Source: Robiginitomaculum sp. (GTDB taxonomy: Bacteria > Pseudomonadota > Alphaproteobacteria > Caulobacterales > Maricaulaceae). Taken from it: a DNA stretch of 5,132 bases. The notes beneath the pieces were generated by a model that saw only the letters and a program-made list of their open reading frames with translations, did no database searches and was not told the DNA's origin. The stretch is taken from NCBI GenBank assembly GCA_016765255.1, contig JAESQI010000140.1:1-5132 (forward strand), written 5' to 3'. Position 1 is the stretch's first letter, and each line of letters opens with the position of its first letter. Shown here piece by piece: positions 1-5,132 of this stretch. The position numbers were made by a program, and so were the translations under genes.

Positions 1-268
1 CATCGCCGCCCTTTGTAGTGTGTTTATCTTGGTCAATTCCGCATTCGGACTCTTGGGACAGATGATGAAGCAGGGCAGTTTTCAAACAATACAAGACACT
101 CAAGCCTATTGGTTGCTCCTCCCTATTGTTATGCTGGGGGGGTATATTGGCAATCGTCTAAACCTGCAAATATTATCTGAACTGGCGCTCCGTAGGCTAA
201 CGGCATTTCTCATTTTATCTGTTGCTATCCGTTTACTCTGGAAGGTTTATACTCTAGTGAGTATCTAG
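1..268 (+). CDS. TauE/SafE (TSUP) family membrane transporter, C-terminal fragment
   Basis: The reading frame is open to the left edge of the window (from base 2), so only about the last 88 residues are seen; the GTG at 20 is an internal valine codon, not a start. The fragment begins IAALCSVFILVNSAFGLLGQ, which resembles the second-repeat signature of TauE/SafE permeases (a helix ending in an N-S-x-x-G-L-x-G turn). It continues with a hydrophobic segment, LLLPIVMLGGYIGNRL, carrying the family's Gly-Gly-x-x-Gly turn, and ends in a last helix after LALRRLTAFL. These proteins sit in the inner membrane and are associated with export or uptake of sulfite, sulfoacetate and related organosulfur anions; the substrate here cannot be told. 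It lies 20 bp upstream of moaD on the same strand and may share its transcript. A run of seven G (136-142) encodes part of the Gly-Gly turn. Confidence 0.8.
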   Translation, partial: IAALCSVFILVNSAFGLLGQMMKQGSFQTIQDTQAYWLLLPIVMLGGYIGNRLNLQILSELALRRLTAFLILSVAIRLLWKVYTLVSI

Positions 269-288
269 GTTATACCGAGACAAATTTT

Positions 289-537
289 ATGGTGAAAATT
301 TTATATTTTGGGCGCCTTTCCGAACGTGTTGGCACGCAAGAAGAACACATTGATTTGCCTGATAATATACGCACAATTACCGAGTTAAAAGCGTGGCTAA
401 ACACCTATCATCAATTAGACGGAATACTAGATCATGACACAGTAAAAACAATGATAGATCAATCACTTAACCATAAAAACTCATCCATAATTGGCGCCGT
501 AGAAATCGGGTTTTTACCACCTGTTGGCGGTGGGTAA
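289..537 (+). CDS. moaD: Molybdopterin synthase small subunit MoaD (sulfur carrier)
   Basis: This 82-residue protein is the size of MoaD, a ubiquitin-fold sulfur carrier. In the family the C-terminal glycine is adenylated by MoeB and thiocarboxylated; MoaD then docks into MoaE and donates sulfur to cyclic pyranopterin monophosphate to make molybdopterin. The start (VKILYFGRLSERVG) matches the first beta strand and helix of MoaD, and the end is FLPPVGGG, so the essential terminal Gly-Gly is present. Most relatives end in V-[SA]-G-G; here that third-last residue is also Gly. The usual G-D-E-V-A stretch before the tail is replaced by IGAVEIGF, a mild divergence. ThiS also ends in Gly-Gly, but the PPV tail and the adjacent moaE favour MoaD. 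The upstream Shine-Dalgarno is weak (GAG near 277-279). The TAA stop shares its last base with the ATG of moaE, a pattern of translational coupling suited to subunits of one complex. Confidence 0.93.
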   Translation: MVKILYFGRLSERVGTQEEHIDLPDNIRTITELKAWLNTYHQLDGILDHDTVKTMIDQSLNHKNSSIIGAVEIGFLPPVGGG

Positions 538-977
538 TGATCCTTATTTCCGATACACCATTTGATCCAGGAGAGCACCTAAACCAGTTCTCTAAAGCCA
601 ATATATCCGCAGGTGCTATTTCCAGTTTCCTTGGCCAAGTCAGAAACGAGAATGGAACTGTCAAAGCACTAGAATTGCAATCCAATAAAGGGGTGACTGA
701 ACAAGGGATTGCACAGGCTGAAACACAAGCGAGAGAACGATTCTCTCTGATTGACGTATTGATTATTCACAGGATTGGCACAATGGAAATCGGAGAACCA
801 ATCGTTCTCGTATTGGTCGCCGCCAAGCATAGACGCGACGCATTTGAAGTTTGTGATTTCCTTATGGATTATCTGAAAACCGAAGCCATGTTTTGGAAAA
901 AGCAAACAGGAAAAACAGGGAGTCTATGGATAGAACCAAGGGCTCAGGATTATCAAGATAACAAAAGATGGAGTTAA
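537..977 (+). CDS. moaE: Molybdopterin synthase catalytic subunit MoaE
   Basis: This is a 146-residue protein of normal MoaE length. MoaE forms the dimeric core of molybdopterin synthase, with a MoaD at each end, and inserts two sulfurs into cyclic pyranopterin monophosphate in the cytoplasm. Visible motifs are FLGQVRN (Arg36, matching E. coli Arg39), HRIG at 78-81, KHRRDAF with His98-Arg99 (E. coli His103-Arg104), and YLKTEAMFWKKQ with Lys114 and Lys121, which match the catalytic Lys119 and Lys126 of E. coli at a constant offset of five. The tail LWIEPRAQDYQDNKRW also follows the family. One departure: the conserved E-[HA]-Y after the first beta hairpin is replaced by Gln-Ser-Asn (LELQSNKGVTE). 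The start overlaps the stop of moaD by one base, so no separate ribosome-binding site is needed. All key residues are present and the protein should be active. Confidence 0.96.
   Translation: MILISDTPFDPGEHLNQFSKANISAGAISSFLGQVRNENGTVKALELQSNKGVTEQGIAQAETQARERFSLIDVLIIHRIGTMEIGEPIVLVLVAAKHRRDAFEVCDFLMDYLKTEAMFWKKQTGKTGSLWIEPRAQDYQDNKRWS
969..973 (+). promoter_or_regulatory. Ribosome-binding site of moaB inside the moaE end
   Basis: TGGAG lies seven bases before the ATG at 981, within the last codons of moaE. It supports 981 as the start of moaB and shows that the three Moco genes are packed as one transcript. Confidence 0.6.
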
Positions 978-980
978 ATT

Positions 981-1511
981 ATGCACGGCGTAAATGAGAG
1001 TTTGAAATTTGTTCCTGTTCGGATTGCGATCCTAATTGTAAGTGACACACGTACTTTGGCCAATGATACATCGGGTGATCTGCTGGTCAGGCGCGTTCAA
1101 GATGCGGGGCATGAACTTGCTGAGCGAAAAATATTACGAGACGATATACCGAGCATTCGGGCACAGGTAAAAGCGTGGATAGATGATCCTTTAATCGACG
1201 TAATTATCTCCAGCGGCGGTACGGGTTTGACGGGGCGCGATATCACACCCGAGGCCATCACGCCCTTGTTTGAAAAAACCATAGACGGGTTTGCTCATGT
1301 TATGCATATGGTCAGTTTTCAAAGCGTTGGCGTTTCAACTATGCAATCGCGGTCTTGCGCGGGCGTTGCCAACAACACATTTATTTTTGCCCTGCCTGGT
1401 TCCAACGGCGCGGTCAAAGACGGGTGGGACAAGATCATATGCTTGCAACTCGATAGTCGCCATAAACCGTGCAACCTAATCGAAATTATGCCTAGGCTAA
1501 GCGAAAAATAG
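981..1511 (+). CDS. moaB: Molybdenum cofactor biosynthesis protein MoaB
   Basis: This 176-residue protein has the MoaB/MogA fold, which binds molybdopterin and, in MogA-type enzymes, adenylylates it before molybdate insertion by MoeA. The signature is clear: RIAILIVSDTRT at 14-25, SSGGTGLTGRDITPEA at 77-92 (the molybdopterin-binding Gly-Gly-Thr-Gly loop with Asp87), STMQSRSCAGV at 119-129, and ALPGSNGA at 137-144 (the Pro-Gly-Ser loop). It ends QLDSRHKPCNLIEIMPRL, typical of the longer alphaproteobacterial MoaB rather than of MogA, which often lacks the R-H-x-P-C-N tail. Small departures, such as GFAHVMHMVSF where GFxxLFRxxSY is usual, do not touch the core motifs. Whether this protein adenylylates, or is a MoaB whose role is taken by MogA elsewhere, cannot be settled here. 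It is the last gene of the operon; its stop lies only seven bases from the end of the convergent SDR gene, with no terminator between. Confidence 0.93.
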   Translation: MHGVNESLKFVPVRIAILIVSDTRTLANDTSGDLLVRRVQDAGHELAERKILRDDIPSIRAQVKAWIDDPLIDVIISSGGTGLTGRDITPEAITPLFEKTIDGFAHVMHMVSFQSVGVSTMQSRSCAGVANNTFIFALPGSNGAVKDGWDKIICLQLDSRHKPCNLIEIMPRLSEK

Positions 1512-1518
1512 ACTGCCA

Positions 1519-2267
1519 TTAGCGAACGTGAGATGCGCCGTTGACGTCAATAGTTGCTGCCGTAGCGGATGGACATAAGTCGGACAGGAGAAATGCCGTC
1601 AGCGCGCCTATTTCTTCTGGCTCGGCAAATTTTCCGAACGGGATTTCAGCCAGCGCAGACCGTAAAACCTCTGGATCTGTTGGGGCCATTTCTGTATTGA
1701 TCCAGCCAGGCGCCAATGCATATACCAACACCCCGTCCTTGGCCGCCCCTCGCGCCAATGTCTTGGAAAGCGCCAGCAATCCACCTTTTGAAGCGGCATA
1801 GGCAGCGTGGTCGATTGAATCGCCCCTGTGGGAAGCGCGGCTGCACACATTGACGATCCGACCCTCGCCCATTTTTCTAAAATCCCTCAAGGCAGCGCGG
1901 CTTAAATCTGCTGGCGCCTGCATATTCACTGCCATAATTTGCTCCCAAGCATTGGCCCACTCCGCTTCCCCGCCATAAAGGTCAGACACCATATCAATCC
2001 CCGCATTATTCACCAGCGCATTTATGGGGCCGACTTGGCTAACAGCCTGTGCCCACAAACGAGTCCCCGCTCCTGTCTTGGACAAATCTTCTTGGATACA
2101 GGCAATAGCGTTCTTACCAATGTCTTTGCAAACAGCATCAGCCGCATTTTTATTGCCATTATAATGGACAATAATTTTTGCCCCATAACTGGCGCAAGTT
2201 TTCGCAATCGCAGCACCCACGCCCGCGAAGCACCAGTTACCAAAAGGGTTATATGATCGAGTTTCAT
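1519..2267 (-). pseudogene. Short-chain dehydrogenase/reductase (FabG-like), one-base frameshift near the N-terminus
   Basis: Restoring one base gives a 249-residue NAD(P)H-dependent oxidoreductase of classical SDR length. The ATG at 2267-2265 is preceded by TAAGGA seven bases upstream and reads MKLDHITLLVTGASR. After Arg15 the frame is lost: adding one G to the GGG at 2224-2222 (minus strand) gives TGASRGVG, the Gly-rich nucleotide-binding motif, and joins smoothly to AAIAKTCASYGAKIIVHY. The rest is intact: NNAG at about 87-90, VCSRASHRG with the catalytic Ser at about 143, YAASK with Tyr157 and Lys161, then APGWINTEMAP. The protein ends in NGASHVR and a TAA. FabG-like SDRs reduce 3-oxoacyl or other keto substrates; the true substrate is unknown. 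The downstream frame alone lacks the first strand and the glycine motif and could not bind cofactor normally. This is either a recent inactivation or a sequence error in a short homopolymer. It is convergent with moaB and divergent from the MAPEG gene. Confidence 0.85.
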
Positions 2268-2284
2268 GTCTAAATCCTTACAAT

Positions 2285-2294
2285 GGGGGGGGGG
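2285..2294. repeat. Homopolymer tract G10 (C10 on the SDR strand)
   Basis: Ten consecutive G on the plus strand lie 17 bases before the SDR start codon, directly upstream of its AAGGA ribosome-binding site. Runs of this length slip readily during replication, and in the 5' region of genes they are known to change expression (phase variation) in several bacteria. A GTG at 2297-2295 is in frame with the SDR ATG and would encode V-P-P-P-H-C-K-D-L-D-M through the tract, but it has only a weak ribosome-binding site (AAGAAAAA). The ATG at 2267 is the better start, leaving the tract in the leader. Confidence 0.9.
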
Positions 2295-2414
2295 CACTTT
2301 TTCTTGAAAAGCATACCTATGATGTCCTTAGCTAAAGAGAAGAAATTATCCAAGGCAAAACAAATCTACTTTTTAATATTCGAAATAAATTATGCGCAGG
2401 ATAATCATGCAAAT

Positions 2415-2445
2415 TTGTTTCTATCCCTCCTTACCTTTATATGAT
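2415..2445 (+). promoter_or_regulatory. Possible sigma-70 promoter of the MAPEG gene
   Basis: TTGTTT at 2415-2420 is followed after 17 bases by TATATG (2438-2443), overlapping the alternative -10 TATGAT (2440-2445, 19-base spacer). Transcription would start near 2450-2452, giving a leader of about 30 bases. This is a motif match only. The rest of the 213-bp divergent region is AT-rich; no convincing promoter for the SDR gene was found on the other strand. Confidence 0.35.
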
Positions 2446-2451
2446 AGAAAA

Positions 2452-2471
2452 CCCCTACAACAAATTAGGGG
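2452..2471 (+). promoter_or_regulatory. Leader hairpin overlapping the MAPEG ribosome-binding site
   Basis: CCCCTA (2452-2457) pairs perfectly with TAGGGG (2466-2471) across an eight-base loop, CAACAAAT. The right arm contains AGGGG of the Shine-Dalgarno sequence (AGGGGA, 2467-2472), which sits eight bases before the ATG at 2481. In RNA this stem would hide the ribosome-binding site. The pairing is seen directly; a regulatory role is inference. Confidence 0.45.
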
Positions 2472-2480
2472 ACTAAGATT

Positions 2481-2906
2481 ATGGAACATACACTTTCAAC
2501 TACCGCACACGCATTTCTAGGCTATCTCGCCCTTATGCTCATTGTATTGCTAATCCTTGCAGGATTGCGAACGGCCATGACATTAAGCGGCAAAAAGAAG
2601 GCGAATGATTTTGCCCCAACAGGTGAGGACGCTGGTGCATTTTCGCGCAGACTCGTGCGGGCACATGCTAATATTTACGAATTTTTCCCGATTTTCGGCG
2701 GCGTATTGCTGTTTGCACTCGCAACAGGACAAACAGGAATTACCAACGGCCTTGCCATGATTTTTCTTGGTGCCCGCATTCTCCAAACTCTGGTGCATCT
2801 TTTATCTACCAACGTTATGGCGGTGCAAGTGCGGTTTTTCTTCTTCCTCGTTCAGTTCTTCATTGCGGCTTACTGGATACTCAAATTTTGCGGTTGTTTG
2901 GGCTAG
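2481..2906 (+). CDS. MAPEG family integral membrane protein
   Basis: This 141-residue protein has four predicted membrane helices, at roughly residues 10-33, 66-84, 88-108 and 112-136. The polar loop after helix 1 leads into RRLVRAHANIYEFFPIF at 56-72, with the R-x-x-R-A-H-x-N-x-x-E pattern (Arg57, Arg60, His62, Asn64, Glu67) typical of the MAPEG superfamily. Helix 3 carries GARILQTLVHLLS and helix 4 opens with QVRFFFF, also family features. MAPEG proteins are trimers; eukaryotic members are microsomal glutathione S-transferases and leukotriene-synthesis proteins, and some bacterial members have glutathione transferase or peroxidase activity. Many bacterial ones, including this subgroup, have no assigned substrate. 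The ATG at 2481 has a strong Shine-Dalgarno AGGGGA at 2467-2472. The gene stands alone, divergent from the SDR and convergent with the amino-acid dehydrogenase. Family assignment is secure, function is not. Confidence 0.88.
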   Translation: MEHTLSTTAHAFLGYLALMLIVLLILAGLRTAMTLSGKKKANDFAPTGEDAGAFSRRLVRAHANIYEFFPIFGGVLLFALATGQTGITNGLAMIFLGARILQTLVHLLSTNVMAVQVRFFFFLVQFFIAAYWILKFCGCLG

Positions 2907-2934
2907 AAACCAATCACAATGTCAACAAGAATAC

Positions 2935-2956
2935 GGCGCGGAAATTTACCTGCGCC
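2935..2956. terminator. Possible bidirectional hairpin between convergent genes
   Basis: GGCGCGG (2935-2941) can pair with CC-T-GCGCC (2949-2956) with one bulged T and a seven-base loop, AAATTTA. It lies between the MAPEG stop and the last codons of the convergent dehydrogenase, where a shared terminator would be expected. Neither side has a clear T-run, so it may be a weak or factor-assisted terminator, or chance. Confidence 0.3.
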
Positions 2957-3986
2957 CAATTCTTGACTGAGCCATTTCATCGGCAATTTCATTGGTTGGA
3001 CGATTGGTTTTAGCCGCGCACTCTATGATTTCAACCAATGTCGCCTCAAGGCCTTGTAGCTTTTCCTCAACCCAATCTTTATTGTAATTTCCTTCAATCT
3101 CGCCCGCAATATTGATAATACCGCCGCCATTGACCACATAATCGGGGCAATATAATATAGATTTTTCATGCAGGAATTTACCCATTTTCGATATGGATAA
3201 TTGATTGTTTGCCGCCCCTGCAATGGCTTTAATTTTCAAGACATCAATTGTATTTTCATTGATCGTAGCCCCCAAAGCGCACGGTACGTAAATGTCTGCA
3301 TCAACGCCGTAAATATCATCTGGTGCAACCAGTTTTGCCCCAAATGCACTTTCAGTTTTACGCATAAGTTCCGCATTTATATCGGTGACAATCAAATGCG
3401 CCCCCGCTATCGATAACCGCCTGCAAACATCATACCCTACATGACCAAGCCCTTGAACACTAATCCGCAGTCCTTTTAACGGTGCATTCAATTTCTTGTC
3501 GGCAGCCAATCTCACAGCCCTAAATACACCGTCAGCAGTCACAGGCGAAGGATCACCAGAGGCCGCCTCACCATCATTTAGACCAGCTACAAAACTGGTT
3601 TGCTGGCGTACTACGCGCATATCATCAGGAGAAACCCCCACGTCTTCTGCCGTGTAATACCGCCCCCCAAGACTATCAACGGCTTTGCCAAAAGCTGCAA
3701 ACAATGCGGTTCTATCAAAGTCTCCACTGGGCCGTAAAACCACGGCCTTACCGCCGCCCAAATTAAGTCCCGCCATGGCATTTTTATAACTCATACCACG
3801 CGATAGCCGAAGCGCATCGGTCAAAGCAGTCGCAGAGTCTGAATAGCTCCACAATCTACACCCGCCTGCAGACGGGCCACATTTGGTAGAGTGAATGGCA
3901 ATGAAAGCTTTCAACCCACTCTCGGGATCGGAGAAAGTATGTACGCTTTCATGATCGTCAAAATCTATGTTTTCAAAAATAGCCAT
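2946..3986 (-). CDS. Leucine/phenylalanine/valine-type amino-acid dehydrogenase
   Basis: This is an intact 346-residue member of the Glu/Leu/Phe/Val dehydrogenase family, close in length to leucine dehydrogenase (about 360) and much shorter than glutamate dehydrogenases. It would oxidatively deaminate a branched-chain or aromatic L-amino acid to its 2-oxo acid with NAD+. The N-terminal catalytic domain carries GPSAGGCRLWSY (37-48), RGMSYKNAMAGLNLGGGKAV with Lys68 and Lys80 at the same positions as the substrate-binding and catalytic lysines of Bacillus leucine dehydrogenase, and YYTAEDVGVS with Asp115. The Rossmann domain has VQGLGHVG (Gly-x-Gly-x-x-Gly at 179-184), with Asp202 ending the second strand as in NAD+-specific members. 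It then has IAGAANNQL (255-263) and PDYVVNGGGIIN. Leucine, valine or phenylalanine preference cannot be read off safely. The start has a modest Shine-Dalgarno (CGGAA) seven to eight bases upstream. Catabolism of branched-chain amino acids is the likely role; no partner genes are adjacent. Confidence 0.92.
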   Translation of the reverse strand: MAIFENIDFDDHESVHTFSDPESGLKAFIAIHSTKCGPSAGGCRLWSYSDSATALTDALRLSRGMSYKNAMAGLNLGGGKAVVLRPSGDFDRTALFAAFGKAVDSLGGRYYTAEDVGVSPDDMRVVRQQTSFVAGLNDGEAASGDPSPVTADGVFRAVRLAADKKLNAPLKGLRISVQGLGHVGYDVCRRLSIAGAHLIVTDINAELMRKTESAFGAKLVAPDDIYGVDADIYVPCALGATINENTIDVLKIKAIAGAANNQLSISKMGKFLHEKSILYCPDYVVNGGGIINIAGEIEGNYNKDWVEEKLQGLEATLVEIIECAAKTNRPTNEIADEMAQSRIGRR

Positions 3987-4369
3987 GACATATTCCGTTA
4001 TTTATGCATTCGAATCAGATAGGATATCTAGCCGCAAGATAATTGAATTATGTAGAAAATTTGTATTAAAAATACGTGATTTATGAAATATTTCCGTTTT
4101 GTATGATCAAATTTCAGGCCACATTATCCGAATAGCGTCCCTCACAAATAATAGACCGCACGAATGTTTCACGTGAATCATTATGCGAAAACCAGACAGT
4201 ACGCGCCAGAAACTCATAAATACTTATCCATGCCTAAACATAAAAAGTACAAAGACTTTTCGCTTACAACCAAGCATTATTCTGATTGCGCATGTATTTC
4301 TCGAAAATATTATTACGCGTTAAAAGTGTGTCGTGTATTTAGAAAAAACTTCTTATATTGAGAGAGCTT
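3987..4369. other. Gene-free intergenic region upstream of the amino-acid dehydrogenase
   Basis: This AT-rich stretch of about 380 bp separates the end of cobT from the start of the amino-acid dehydrogenase, both on the minus strand. It should hold the dehydrogenase promoter, but no good -35/-10 pair was found. It contains the parS-like site at 4165-4180, an AT-only-stable inverted repeat AAAAGT/ACTTTT (4243-4248 and 4255-4260, six-base loop) and a small GTATT/AATAC repeat (4063-4075). No GC-rich terminator follows cobT. No tRNA or recognisable small RNA was seen. A 65-codon open frame at 4164-4361 is judged non-coding. Confidence 0.6.
4165..4180. other. parS-like ParB-binding site
   Basis: TGTTTCACGTGAATCA matches the broadly conserved chromosomal parS consensus TGTTTCACGTGAAACA at 15 of 16 positions (mismatch at 4178, T for A). 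The surrounding 20 bases (4163-4182) form a near-perfect palindrome with a single mismatched pair, consistent with a site for a dimeric protein. ParB loads on parS as a CTP-dependent clamp and spreads to form the partition complex used in chromosome segregation; parS sites usually cluster near the replication origin. No parA, parB or rsmG gene is in the window. Sequence match is strong; occupancy by ParB is inferred. Confidence 0.7.
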
Positions 4370-5132
4370 CTACGATGAGAGTGTCCCTGCTCCTGCGGCC
4401 GCCGCCCTTATCAAGCCAATGGTTAGCGCGGCCCCACTCCCGTCCCCGATACCCAAGCCAAGGTCTAGCAAGGGTTGTTTGCCTATTCGGTCAAGGAGGG
4501 CACCGTGGGCCGGCTCAACGGTATGTGCGCGGCGAGGCAATGGTCTAGCGCCAAAGGGTTGAGTGCATATAAAATCGCCGCCGCAGAGCAAACAGCATAT
4601 CCATCAAGCAAGACGGGAACATTCTGGTGTCTTGCAGCCAATATGGCTCCCACCATGCCCGCAATGTCGCGGCCACCAAAACACCGCAAGACTTCAAGAG
4701 GGTCTGTTAAAATGTCTTTGTGAAAATGTGTTGCAATACCGACAGCTTCAATTCGCCTCTGCGCTGCTTCGCCTTGCCCACCTGCCCAATATTGCGCCGC
4801 GCCTCCGTATAGCCCTCTCGTGATACCAGCGGCAGCCGTTGCCGTACCAATGCCCGCATTGCCGATGATAATTAAATCTGCCCCCTCCGAAACCACCTCC
4901 ATACCAAATGCGATTGCCCTCGCACACTCAATTTCAGATAATGAGGCTTCGATTTGCATATCGCCAGCAGGTTCTTCAATGCCCATTTCGTAAATTTTAT
5001 AGGCGGCACCTTGCGACGTCGCAATTCCGCGCAACGCCGCCTGACCACTTGACAGCATTTCAACGCGGTTCTTTGCCTGCGCTACAGGGTCGCTCCCTGA
5101 AACAAATTTTGCGACTTTGTGCGTGCCTACAA
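4370..5132 (-). pseudogene. cobT: Divergent CobT (nicotinate-nucleotide-dimethylbenzimidazole phosphoribosyltransferase), 5' partial, one-base frameshift
   Basis: CobT transfers phosphoribose from nicotinate mononucleotide to dimethylbenzimidazole, making alpha-ribazole phosphate for the lower ligand of cobalamin. About 254 residues are seen; the N-terminus lies beyond the right edge. Recognisable blocks in order are GTHKVAKF (family G-x-H-G-V), LIIIGNAGIGTATAAAGI (family GEMGIGNTT), DPLEVLRCFGGRDIAGMVGAILAARH, VPVLLDGYAVCSAAAIL, LDHCLAAH and then, in another frame, TVEPAHGALLDRIGKQPLLDLGLGIGDGSGAAL. The frame breaks between 4525 and 4522: one added base gives H-x-T-V-E-P, matching the family's H-V-S-A-E-P. 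Unlike the SDR lesion it is not in a homopolymer. Independently, the two glutamates described as active-site residues in Salmonella CobT (Glu174, Glu317) align with Asn (codon 4860-4858) and Asp (codon 4444-4442). The gene may be a decaying cobT or a divergent CobT-like protein with a sequence error. Family assignment is firm, activity doubtful. Confidence 0.82.

Noticed and set aside
136..142. G7 run in the transporter gene as a second slippage switch.
   Set aside because: It encodes conserved glycines of the TauE/SafE turn and the frame is intact; seven bases is a weak case for phase variation.
1541..1801. Open frames opposite or alongside the SDR and other genes (for example 1541-1801, 1939-2256, 3201-3416, 4563-4823).
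   Set aside because: They lie on the wrong strand or frame of genes with clear family motifs and show no motifs of their own.
2265..2297. GTG at 2297 as the start of the SDR, with the C10 tract encoding prolines.
   Set aside because: The ATG at 2267 has a better spaced AAGGA site, and SDRs normally begin only a few residues before the first beta strand, which fits the ATG.
2767..2970. Plus-strand open frame overlapping the end of the MAPEG gene.
   Set aside because: It is a shifted frame of the MAPEG coding region, which has all the family residues in its own frame.
3987..4160. tRNA, small RNA or strong promoter upstream of the amino-acid dehydrogenase.
   Set aside because: No cloverleaf arms or T-loop sequence and no well spaced -35/-10 pair could be found by eye on either strand.
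4164..4361. 65-codon plus-strand open frame starting MFHVNH in the intergenic region.
   Set aside because: Its first codons are simply the parS-like palindrome read as protein. The rest is very rich in Lys, Tyr and His, as expected from AT-rich non-coding DNA, has no ribosome-binding site and resembles no family I know. The similarity of MFHVNH to RsmG-type starts comes from parS also lying at such starts.

Overview
The window looks like chromosomal DNA from an alphaproteobacterium of moderate GC content. The MoaB C-terminus (QLDSRHKPCN) and the run of ordinary housekeeping-type genes suggest this, but no rRNA or other firm marker is present, so the order is left open. There are no tRNAs, insertion sequences, CRISPR arrays or phage genes.

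Layout. (1) Bases 1-1511, plus strand: the C-terminal end of a TauE/SafE-type membrane transporter is followed by moaD, moaE and moaB, a compact molybdenum-cofactor (Moco) cluster. moaD and moaE overlap by one base, and moaB starts three bases after moaE ends. (2) Bases 1519-2267, minus strand: a short-chain dehydrogenase/reductase (SDR), convergent with moaB, intact except for one missing base right after the start of its nucleotide-binding glycine motif. (3) Bases 2268-2480: a divergent promoter region with a run of ten G (C10 on the SDR strand) just upstream of the SDR ribosome-binding site, and a hairpin that would cover the ribosome-binding site of the next gene. (4) Bases 2481-2906, plus strand: a four-helix MAPEG-family membrane protein. 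(5) Bases 2946-3986, minus strand: an intact leucine/phenylalanine/valine-type amino-acid dehydrogenase. (6) Bases 3987-4369: a gene-free AT-rich stretch holding a 16-base site that matches the ParB-binding parS consensus at 15 positions. (7) Bases 4370-5132, minus strand: most of a divergent cobT (lower-ligand activation for cobalamin), running off the window, with one missing base and with both glutamates regarded as catalytic in the family replaced.

Functionally, moaD and moaE encode the two subunits of molybdopterin synthase and moaB a molybdopterin-binding protein of the metal-insertion branch, so this is a cofactor operon. The adjacent transporter may handle a sulfur or other small anion. 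The SDR, MAPEG, amino-acid dehydrogenase and cobT genes are separate units. The items most worth a second look are the isolated parS-like site, the homopolymer tract next to a frameshifted SDR, and the unusual CobT active site. Two single-base losses within 2.3 kb could also reflect sequence error, and this must be excluded before any claim of pseudogenes or phase variation.
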